From an uncultured Clostridia bacterium (GTDB taxonomy: Bacteria > Bacillota > Clostridia > TANB77 > CAG-508), in contig CALXAT010000001.1 of the NCBI GenBank assembly GCA_944386365.1, positions 149,028 through 213,027 of the forward strand: DNA of 64,000 nucleotides, given 5' to 3'. Below, one piece after another: positions 18,227 through 26,238 of this stretch (its first letter is position 1; each line of letters opens with the position of its first letter). A program made the translations under genes and the position numbers. The notes under the pieces were generated by a model. It ran no database searches. It saw nothing but the letters and a program-made list of their open reading frames with translations, and was not told where the DNA came from.

Positions 18227-19969
18227 ATGATGAAAAAAACAGATAAATCAATTATTACAGAGGTAATCAAAAAATCGGCCATATTTTTATTGGTAGAAAT
18301 CGTAACTATTTTATTGATAACAACTTTATTGTTTTTTATCAATGTTACTGTTACAGGATGGCATTTGCCAATTATTACCATAATTTCTATAGGAATTACA
18401 TTACTATTTTATAAAAAAGATAATATAAAAATAAATATAGTGGCTATTTTATTAGGATTAATAATCTTTACAGGAGTAACATTTATAGAAGGAAAGATAT
18501 ATGACACAACAGCTGATGGGAATACTTATCATAAGCTAGCAATTGGTGCTTTAAAAAATGGTTGGAATCCAAATTATGAAGATAGTAAAGATTTTGATAA
18601 AGAGGATGGAAATCCATTTGATATATCAGAAGAAAATATTAATACATTATGGATAGACCATTATGCAAAAGGAACAGAAATATTTGCTTCTGTTATTTAT
18701 GCATTTACAGGAAATATAGAAAGCGGAAAAGGCTATACAGCATTACTTATGTATATTGCTTTTGGAATTCTATTTTCTTACCTATATCAAGATAAAAAAA
18801 TAAGTTTAATAGCAAGTTTAGCAATCTCTATTCTATTACCTTTTAATGCGATTACAGTTGTGCAAGTATTTAATTATTATGTAGATGGGGCATTAATGGT
18901 TGCTGTATTGCTAATCTTATTTGCTTGTATTGTCGAAAGTTTAGGAAAACAAGAAAATCAGAAAGAAATTTTATTCATCCTTGCTAGTAGCATACTTTTA
19001 TGTATTAATATAAAATTTACAGGATTAGCATTTGCTGGTATATTCTGTTTGGCTTTTTATATCTATTGGATGATAAAGGCTATAAAGCAAGGAAAAGAAG
19101 AATTTATAAAACAATTTAAGAAATATACAATTTTTTATATAGTAACAGTTATTGTTTCAATTGGAATTGTGGGATATTCTTCTTATATGAGAAATATGAT
19201 TGATCATGGAAACCCATTATATCCATTATATGGAGAAGGACATGTAGATAATATGGTTGTACAAGAACAACCATCATCATTTGCTAACAAGAACCATTTA
19301 GAAATCTTTTTAATATCTATATTTTCTAAAGGAGAAAATGTGTCACCTACTTATTCTCAGGAAAATATACAACCTACTTTAAAAATACCATTTACAACTT
19401 CAATTGAAGAGATTGAAAATTATAGCATACCAGATATTAGAATGAGTGGATTTGGTCCATTATTTAGTGGAATCTTTATTCTATCATTAATTGGAACTAT
19501 CTATATAATTGTTAGATTTATAAAAGCTAAAAATTGGAACTTACTAATACCATATTTAATTATATTAGGCATTACATTTATATTAATATTAGCTTTAGAT
19601 GGTGGATATTGGGCAAGATATATACCATATTTCTATGCGATTCCAATGATAGTACTAACATATTTATTGTGGGACAAGGATAAAAAAGTACATTATGTAT
19701 TAGGAATAATACTAACAGTTATTATGTTTATTAATATTGGTCTTGTAACTTATACAACGTTAAAGAGTACAAAAGATAACGATGCTTATGTAGGAAAAAG
19801 AATCAACGAATTTGTGCAATATTGTCATGATAATGAAAATGTAGATATTCAATTAAATCATAGTGGTGTACAAGGTGCTTTATATAATATTGATGATAGA
19901 GGTGTTACCAATTACAATATAAAAGAAGATATTGTGGGAGAAAATGAAGGGTATTTCTTTAAATATTAA
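18227..19969 (+). CDS. Polytopic membrane protein, GT-C-like glycosyltransferase candidate
   Basis: 580 residues with about 12 hydrophobic helices. The first large outside loop starts ADGNTYHKLAIGALKNGWNP, which resembles the acceptor/donor loop of PMT/ArnT-type GT-C enzymes. Further outside loops are acidic. The C-terminal about 75 residues are soluble. GT-C enzymes use polyprenyl-phosphate sugars on the outer face, and polyprenyl-phosphate glycosyltransferases occur downstream (22959, 24394). No family-defining motif is certain; a flippase or polymerase remains possible. GAGGAG stands before the ATG pair at 18227/18230. Confidence 0.65.
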   Translation: MMKKTDKSIITEVIKKSAIFLLVEIVTILLITTLLFFINVTVTGWHLPIITIISIGITLLFYKKDNIKINIVAILLGLIIFTGVTFIEGKIYDTTADGNTYHKLAIGALKNGWNPNYEDSKDFDKEDGNPFDISEENINTLWIDHYAKGTEIFASVIYAFTGNIESGKGYTALLMYIAFGILFSYLYQDKKISLIASLAISILLPFNAITVVQVFNYYVDGALMVAVLLILFACIVESLGKQENQKEILFILASSILLCINIKFTGLAFAGIFCLAFYIYWMIKAIKQGKEEFIKQFKKYTIFYIVTVIVSIGIVGYSSYMRNMIDHGNPLYPLYGEGHVDNMVVQEQPSSFANKNHLEIFLISIFSKGENVSPTYSQENIQPTLKIPFTTSIEEIENYSIPDIRMSGFGPLFSGIFILSLIGTIYIIVRFIKAKNWNLLIPYLIILGITFILILALDGGYWARYIPYFYAIPMIVLTYLLWDKDKKVHYVLGIILTVIMFINIGLVTYTTLKSTKDNDAYVGKRINEFVQYCHDNENVDIQLNHSGVQGALYNIDDRGVTNYNIKEDIVGENEGYFFKY

Positions 19970-20053
19970 AAAGATAAGTAACAAAAATAATCTGATATAT
20001 TTGTTGAAATATATATTAAAAGATAGAAAAAATAGTTTTTTAGGAGAATAAAA

Positions 20054-21335
20054 ATGACAAAGAGTGAAAAACGGAAGAAAATTATTATCTTATGTAATTG
20101 TATGGATAGCTATGCTTATTATATTTTGTGTAGGTATGGTTTTGACATATGCATTACCAAATGATAGAATACAAGCACATATAAGAGAATCAAAAGAAAT
20201 ATTATTACAATCAAATGCTAATCCTTTATTTGGGGAATATATCGAAGGTGCAAGTTTGGATGAATTTACAGATTTGATTATTTTGAATACAGCAATGAAT
20301 AAGGGAAAAAATAAGGATGAAAATATTTTGGTAAGAGCATTTGAAAATTCTAGATATACAACAGAAGAAGGAAACCAATATGAATCGCTAAAGAAGACAT
20401 TAGAGGATGAATCATTATATAATAATCAAGAGTATTCAAGATATTGGCATGGAATTCAGACTATTATAAGACCATTATTATTATTTTTTAATTATGAAGA
20501 AATTCGTTTTCTATTTATGATAATGATGTTCATACTATTGATAATAGCGTCAATATATTTGTATAGAAATTTGAGCTTTTGGCATGCAATTAGTTTTGTA
20601 TTTGCTATGATGGCAGTATGTTTCTTTATTGTTCCAGTATCATTACAATATGTAGGTGTTTTTGCAATAATGTTAGTCACAATGATACTTGTAAATATAT
20701 TATATGAAAAACAAAAACAAAAAATTTATCCATATTTATTTTTTATAGTAGGTGGTTTAACAACTTTTTTCGACCTGTTAACAGTACCATTACTTACCTT
20801 AGGAATGCCATTAATTGTTGTTATTTTATTAAAGAATAAAGAAAAAAGAGATATAAAAGGTTCTATAATAGATATTATTAAGTTATCATTGTTATGGTGC
20901 ATATCATATGCAACAATTTTCTTTGCAAAATGGGTAATAGCAAGTATAATTTTACATAAGGATGTTATTACAGTAGCAATTAAAAATATTATTTTTAGAA
21001 CTAATGGAAATGCGGAATACCCTGTAACTAGATTAGGGGCTATAAAAGAAAATATAAAGTATTTATATAATACAGTTTTATTAGCACTTGCTATTTTATT
21101 AGTAATTCTGTTTATAATAAAGTTAATTAGAAACAGAAAATATATTAAAGAATATAAATATACCATACCAATTTTACTTATATCTTTATATCCATATATA
21201 TGGTATTTTGTATTTGCAGGTCATTCAAGTATACATGCATTTTTTACATATAGATTACAAGCTATTATGATATTTGGTATTTTATGTAGTATGATAGGAT
21301 TCAAAACACAAAATTTGATAAAGGGGAAAAAATGA
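20054..21335 (+). CDS. Polytopic membrane protein requiring a +1 frameshift at CGG near its start
   Basis: AGGAG at 20042-20046 is correctly spaced for ATG 20054. This frame encodes MTKSEK and then CGG at 20072. Skipping the C gives GGA and continues GRKLLSYVIVWIAML to 21335, for a 426-residue protein with about ten membrane helices. The alternative GTG at 20064, in the long frame, has no ribosome site at a workable distance. The protein resembles the neighbouring GT-C-like or Wzy-like membrane components of glycan clusters: one long outside loop (about 35-130), then hydrophobic bundles. Its stop overlaps the next ATG (AATGA). Confidence 0.65.
20069..20075 (+). other. CGGA +1 frameshift site 3
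   Basis: Zero frame GAA AAA CGG AAG; +1 frame resumes at GGA 20073. Codon 7 of the membrane protein. Less certain than sites 1 and 2, because a late start could in principle avoid it. Confidence 0.5.
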
Positions 21336-22966
21336 AGAAAATAAAGAATATAGTTATATTTATAGCATTTTGCTTAGCAATTATTGTATTTTTATTAAAT
21401 GTGATTTACATAGCAGATGTTTATCATGGATGGGAAGAAAAAGTAACTATTTCATATTTCGGCATTTTAAATTTAATTGTTACTTTGGTTATTTTGACAG
21501 TCATTGTTTTATTAACTTGTTTCTTAGATAAAAAAATGAAACAAGGAAAAATTAAGATAAGTAAAAAACAAAAAATAATTATTTTATGTATATTATTTAT
21601 AATATATGTAATTATAGAAGTTATATGGATATGTTATAGAAATTCAGCACCAATAGCTGATTCGATGAGTGTGTATGAAGCTGCAATGCAATTGTTTAGA
21701 GGAGAAGATATATTTAATCCATACTATTTTGAATATAATCCGCAGAATTTAACATTAGCATATATATTTGCGGGAGTATTTAAATTGTTACATTCTTCTA
21801 ATGTGGTAATATTAAAAATTGTAAATGCCATAGCTAACTGTTTTACAATATTAGGATTATATTTTATTACAAAACAATTAAAGAAAGATTATAAAATCAA
21901 TATGCCATTATTTATACTTTTAGCATTTACATATATACCTATTATATTATTAGTTAATTTTACTTATGGAGATTTAATAGGTTTAGCATTTGTAATTTTT
22001 GGTATATATTTTGCAATGCAATATGTTAATAAAAGAAAAGTAAAATACATAGCAATTTCATCTATTTTAATGATGATAGCAGTTATATTGAGAATGAATA
22101 ATTTAATATTTGTTATTGCAATTACAATATATTTATTATTAAATTTATTAGAAAAGAAAAGAACAGAAAGTGAAAATTTATCTTTTAAAAAACAACTTAT
22201 ATTGAAATTAGTATGTATTTTAGCGTTTATTATAATATCTGTATGTCCTTCTAACATTTTAAAAAATATGTTGGGAAATTTATATCATTTAGATTTAAAT
22301 AAAGAATTTCCAGCCACAAGATATATTGCTATGGGAATGCAAGAAGGAATGAGAGCAAATGGTTGGTATAATACTACAGGTGATTTGGGATTTGAAGATA
22401 ATGTTCCAAGTAGTACATATGAAGGTATGATTAAAGAGAGACTAACAGAATTTTCACAAGATATCATATATACAATTAAATTTTATACAAAAAAAATAAT
22501 TTCCATGTGGGCAGAACCATTACAAGAATCAATATGGCAAAATTTAAGTTTTAATTTTGGACTTTATCATGGAGAAGAAGAAAAAGACGCAAATCAATTA
22601 GAGGAATGGAAAAAAGGCGATGAACAATTACTAAAAAGTGAAAAATCAGTACAACTATACCAGAAATCGTTATTACTTATTATATTTGGTGGAACACTAT
22701 ATTTCATAATAAAACAGAGAAAATATATTTCTAATGAAGCATTATTATTGCTAATTTGTTTTATAGGAGGATTTATGTTCCATATCTTATGGGAAGGAAA
22801 ATCAAGATATATTATTCCATATATTGTTATATTAATTCCAGTAGCTTGCACTAGTTGGGATAAATACAGAAAAATAAAAAGGCAAAATAAAAAAGAAAAT
22901 CCAAATGATGAAAATAATTTAAGAAGTAAGAATGAGACTAAAATAAGGAGAGAGATAAATGGATAA
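21332..22966 (+). CDS. Polytopic membrane protein, PMT-like GT-C glycosyltransferase
   Basis: 544 residues, about 12 membrane helices, ATG overlapping the previous stop. The outside loop after the third helix has APIADSMSVYEAAMQLFRGE and PYYFEYNPQNLT. This layout (Asp in the first loop, then a tyrosine-rich Pro/Asn segment) fits PMT/GT39-like enzymes. The C-terminal tail is strongly basic. It probably transfers a sugar from polyprenyl phosphate to the exported glycan. The stop overlaps the next start by eight bases, so it is tightly coupled to the polyprenyl-phosphate glycosyltransferase gene. Confidence 0.7.
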   Translation: MKKIKNIVIFIAFCLAIIVFLLNVIYIADVYHGWEEKVTISYFGILNLIVTLVILTVIVLLTCFLDKKMKQGKIKISKKQKIIILCILFIIYVIIEVIWICYRNSAPIADSMSVYEAAMQLFRGEDIFNPYYFEYNPQNLTLAYIFAGVFKLLHSSNVVILKIVNAIANCFTILGLYFITKQLKKDYKINMPLFILLAFTYIPIILLVNFTYGDLIGLAFVIFGIYFAMQYVNKRKVKYIAISSILMMIAVILRMNNLIFVIAITIYLLLNLLEKKRTESENLSFKKQLILKLVCILAFIIISVCPSNILKNMLGNLYHLDLNKEFPATRYIAMGMQEGMRANGWYNTTGDLGFEDNVPSSTYEGMIKERLTEFSQDIIYTIKFYTKKIISMWAEPLQESIWQNLSFNFGLYHGEEEKDANQLEEWKKGDEQLLKSEKSVQLYQKSLLLIIFGGTLYFIIKQRKYISNEALLLLICFIGGFMFHILWEGKSRYIIPYIVILIPVACTSWDKYRKIKRQNKKENPNDENNLRSKNETKIRREING

Positions 22967-23906
22967 AATTGCAGTATTGATACCCTGTTACAATGAAAGT
23001 AAAACGATAAGGAAAGTTGTAAAAGACTTTAAAAAGGAATTACCAGAAGCAAATATTTATGTGTATGATAATAACTCAACTGATGAAACAGCAGAATTTG
23101 CAAAAGAAGCAGGGGCTATTGTGAGATTTGAGAACAGACAGGGAAAAGGCAATGTAGTTAGAGCTATGTTTAGAGAAATTGAAGCAGATATTTATGTTAT
23201 GGTAGATGGTGATGATACATATCCTGCTGAATTTGTACATCAATTAATTGAACCTATAAAAAATAATGAAGCAGATATGACAATTGGTGATAGATTATCT
23301 AATGGAACTTATCAGCAACAAATAAAAAAGAATTTTCATGAATTTGGAAATAATCTAGTAAGAAATGCAATTAATATATTATTCAATAATAAATTAAAGG
23401 ATATTATGACAGGATACAGAGCTTTTAATAAAATGTTTGTAAAAAATATGCCTGTCATGAGTCCTAAATTCGAATTGGAAACAGAAATGACATTATTTGC
23501 TTTAGACAAGAAATACAGAATAAAAGAGATACCAATTATTTTTAGAGAAAGACCAGATGGTAGCGAATCAAAAGTTAACACAATTTCTGATGGAATAAAG
23601 GTATTAAAAACAATTATTAAAATGTTTAAAGATTATAAACCATTGAAATTCTTTTCAATTATTTTTGTAATTTTATTTATTATTGGATTGCTTGTAGGAG
23701 TACCTGTTATTGTAGAGTTTTATAAGACAGGTTATATTACGAAAATGCCATCTGCTATACTAGCCACAGGAATTATAACATTAGCTGTAATAGCTGAACA
23801 GTGTGGATTAATTTTACAAACAATTGTAATACATCACAAAGAAGATTATGAACTAAATTTGTTACGATATAAACAAATAGAGGAACTTAAAAAGCAAAAT
23901 ATATAA
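22959..23906 (+). CDS. GT2 polyprenyl-phosphate glycosyltransferase with two C-terminal helices
   Basis: 315 residues. VLIPCYNESKTI at the start, DNNSTDET, VDGDDTYP as the metal-binding site, then MTGYRAFNK and FELETEMT, all signatures of the dolichol-phosphate mannosyltransferase/DPM1-like group. Two membrane helices lie at about 230-250 and 265-290. It makes a polyprenyl-phosphate sugar for the GT-C enzymes upstream. The family often carries this two-helix anchor. It is followed by a GtrA gene, the usual partner. Confidence 0.88.
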   Translation: MDKIAVLIPCYNESKTIRKVVKDFKKELPEANIYVYDNNSTDETAEFAKEAGAIVRFENRQGKGNVVRAMFREIEADIYVMVDGDDTYPAEFVHQLIEPIKNNEADMTIGDRLSNGTYQQQIKKNFHEFGNNLVRNAINILFNNKLKDIMTGYRAFNKMFVKNMPVMSPKFELETEMTLFALDKKYRIKEIPIIFRERPDGSESKVNTISDGIKVLKTIIKMFKDYKPLKFFSIIFVILFIIGLLVGVPVIVEFYKTGYITKMPSAILATGIITLAVIAEQCGLILQTIVIHHKEDYELNLLRYKQIEELKKQNI

Positions 23907-23916
23907 AAAATGAAAA

Positions 23917-24357
23917 ATGGTGAGAAAAATGGAAAAGTTTAAAAAATTAGTTAGAAAAGTACTTACTAAGGAAGTTATTTTATATGGTGTTTTTGGCGTA
24001 TTAACAACTATTATTAATTTAGGCTCATTTTATATCATGAGTACAATTTTAAAGTGGAATGAAAATTTATCCAATATTATTGCAATTATCTTGGCAGTTT
24101 TGTTTGCCTACATTACCAATAAAGATTTAGTTTTTCATTCAAAAGCAGAAAGTACAAAAGAAAGATTAATAGAATTCTTTAAATTTATATTAGGAAGAAC
24201 ATTTACCATGATTATAGAATTTTTAGGAGGCCTTATATTATTTGAAACTGCAATACCTATTATGATAAGTAAATGTTGTATAACTGTTGTTGTTATTATT
24301 TTAAATTTCTTTATTAGTAAATTTTTTGCATTTAAGAGTAAAGAAAGTCGTAAATAA
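23917..24357 (+). CDS. GtrA family membrane protein (polyprenyl-phosphate sugar flippase candidate)
   Basis: 146 residues with four membrane helices and a basic N-terminus. YGVFGVLTTIINLGSFYI opens helix 1; FFISKFFAFKS closes helix 4, as in GtrA. GtrA proteins are thought to move polyprenyl-phosphate sugars to the outer face. The start is either ATG 23917 or ATG 23929; GGTGAG favours the latter. It lies between two polyprenyl-phosphate glycosyltransferases (22959, 24394), so it can serve either. Confidence 0.88.
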   Translation: MVRKMEKFKKLVRKVLTKEVILYGVFGVLTTIINLGSFYIMSTILKWNENLSNIIAIILAVLFAYITNKDLVFHSKAESTKERLIEFFKFILGRTFTMIIEFLGGLILFETAIPIMISKCCITVVVIILNFFISKFFAFKSKESRK

Positions 24358-24393
24358 ATTTTGTATAAATATTAGAAAGGAATGAGATAAAAA

Positions 24394-25338
24394 ATGAAGA
24401 AAGTTAGTATCATTATACCAGCATATAATGAAGAAGAATCACTACCACTTTTGTATGAAAGATTAAAAAAATTAATGGATTCTATACAAAATTATGAATT
24501 TGAAATATTATTTGTCAATGATGGAAGTAAAGATAATACCATTAATTTAATTAAAGAATATAGAGAAAAAGATCCTCGAATTAGTTACGTGGATTTTTCA
24601 AGAAATTTTGGTAAAGAAATTGCTATGATTGCTGGACTAGATTATGCAAAAGGTGATTGTGTTATATTTATGGATGCGGATTTACAGGATCCGCCAGAAT
24701 TAATACCTGAGCTAATTAAATATTGGGAAGAAGGCTATGATGATGTATATGCTAAGAGAAATTCGAGAAAAGGTGAAACTTGGCTTAAGAAGTTTACATC
24801 AAAAATGTATTATAGAGTACTTCAGAGCCTAACAAATGTACCGATTCAAAAAGATACTGGAGATTTTAGGTTACTAGATAAAAGATGTGTGAATGCTTTA
24901 AGAAAAATGAGAGAATCTCAAAGAAATTCTAAGAGTATGTTTAGCTGGATTGGATATAAAAAGAAAGAAGTATTATATGATAGAGATCCAAGAGTAGCTG
25001 GAAAAACAAAATGGAATTATAAAAAACTAATTGATTTGGCAATTGATGGTATTACTTCTTTTACAACATCACCATTAAGAATATCAACATATATTAGTAT
25101 ACCAACATTTATAATATTATTTATATATTTTATTTATGTGATTGCAAAATGCATTATAACTAGTACAGTAATACAAGCATATCAAGCAATTATATTGTTA
25201 ATTTTATTTTTCTCTGGTGTACAAATTTTATTATTTGGCATTATAGGAGAATATCTAGGAAGAATCTTTAACGAAAGTAAAAATAGACCATTATATTTAG
25301 TTAATGAATATAATGGAAAAAAAGAAATGAATGAGTAA
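24394..25338 (+). CDS. GtrB/CsbB-like polyprenyl-phosphate glycosyltransferase
   Basis: 314 residues. SIIIPAYNEEESLP, VNDGSKDNT, MDADLQDPPELIP and TGDFRLLDKR are diagnostic of the GtrB/ArnC/DPMS group. Two C-terminal helices at about 230-255 and 265-290 anchor it. It transfers a sugar from UDP- or GDP-sugar to undecaprenyl phosphate. A ribosome site AAAGGAATGAG precedes the ATG. This completes a second lipid-sugar module beside GtrA. It is the last enzyme of the glycan operon. Confidence 0.9.
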   Translation: MKKVSIIIPAYNEEESLPLLYERLKKLMDSIQNYEFEILFVNDGSKDNTINLIKEYREKDPRISYVDFSRNFGKEIAMIAGLDYAKGDCVIFMDADLQDPPELIPELIKYWEEGYDDVYAKRNSRKGETWLKKFTSKMYYRVLQSLTNVPIQKDTGDFRLLDKRCVNALRKMRESQRNSKSMFSWIGYKKKEVLYDRDPRVAGKTKWNYKKLIDLAIDGITSFTTSPLRISTYISIPTFIILFIYFIYVIAKCIITSTVIQAYQAIILLILFFSGVQILLFGIIGEYLGRIFNESKNRPLYLVNEYNGKKEMNE

Positions 25339-25383
25339 AACAATGAAATTTATAAAATATTCATTCTAGAAAGGAATGAAATT

Positions 25384-26193
25384 ATGAAGAAAATCATTAA
25401 CATGCTTTTATTATTAATTATCATGATATTTATAATTGGACAAGAGAATGTTGTAAATGCAGAAACAAAAAACAATGATCCAATGTTAAAAGATATTAGA
25501 ATAAATGGTAGTGAAATAGAACCAGCTTTTGAAATGTTTACAACAGAATATATTATTCAAGTATCAGAAGAAACAACAAATATTCAAATAGAAGCAATAC
25601 CAGATGATGAAAATGCAAATGTAGAAATTATAGGAGATACACAAAACTTAAGCTTAGGAAGAAATGAGTTTGAAATAAAAGTGACTGCAGAAAATGGTAT
25701 AGCGACACAATCCTATTATATATATGTTACAAGAGGAAATAGTAAAAGTACCAATGCTAATTTAAAATCATTAACGGTTGTTAATGCCGAATTAGCACCG
25801 GCATTCAATAGTAATACAATTAATTATGCGGTAGAATATCCTAAGGATTTGAAGCAAATTGAAATAGAGGCAATTCCAGAAGAAGAGGGGGCAACTGTAA
25901 AAATCATAGGAAATGAAGACCTGACAGAGATTACCCAAACCATTGAAATACAAGTAACTGCTCAGGATGGCCAAACAATAAAAACATATTATGTAATTGC
26001 TAAAAAAGCAGGAATGGAAGTAGAAAGCCCAGAGGGAAAGGATATATCTCAAAAAAATGGAAATACGGAAGAAAAAATAAGTGAAAATATTCCATTGAAA
26101 GTTATTGGTATCCTTATTATAATAATAGTAGTAATAATTGCCGGAATTGGCATTGTAAAAAATTTTAAAAAAAGGAAAGATACTAAAAAATAA
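25384..26193 (+). CDS. Membrane-anchored protein with two cadherin-like beta-sandwich domains
   Basis: 269 residues. Signal peptide at 1-27. Two related domains of about 85 residues (about 35-120 and 125-210), each starting LKDI/LKSL and containing PAF, Y-x-V/I and the NVEIIGD/TVKIIGN pair, as in cadherin-like Pfam PF12733 domains found in clostridial wall proteins. A C-terminal helix at about 236-258 and a Lys-rich tail give a type I topology. It is a likely spacer or carbohydrate-contact protein at the cell surface, and sits before two wall hydrolases. Confidence 0.75.
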   Translation: MKKIINMLLLLIIMIFIIGQENVVNAETKNNDPMLKDIRINGSEIEPAFEMFTTEYIIQVSEETTNIQIEAIPDDENANVEIIGDTQNLSLGRNEFEIKVTAENGIATQSYYIYVTRGNSKSTNANLKSLTVVNAELAPAFNSNTINYAVEYPKDLKQIEIEAIPEEEGATVKIIGNEDLTEITQTIEIQVTAQDGQTIKTYYVIAKKAGMEVESPEGKDISQKNGNTEEKISENIPLKVIGILIIIIVVIIAGIGIVKNFKKRKDTKK

Positions 26194-26238
26194 TATAACA
26201 TGAAATTAAAATCATTTATATAGGGGGAAAAGAAAAAC

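Noticed and set aside
12227..20080. CGG reassigned to another amino acid
   Set aside because: Any amino acid at CGG leaves the reading in the zero frame, which meets a stop three or four codons later at sites 1 and 2. Only a change of frame restores the proteins.
12227..20080. Random sequencing or assembly indels as the cause of the three breaks
   Set aside because: Not excluded, but none lies in a long homopolymer and all three would require an extra C placed exactly before GGA. That specificity argues against random error.
20064..21335. GTG 20064 as the normal start of the membrane protein
   Set aside because: No ribosome site lies 5-9 bases upstream; AGGAG at 20042 is about 17 bases away but well placed for ATG 20054.
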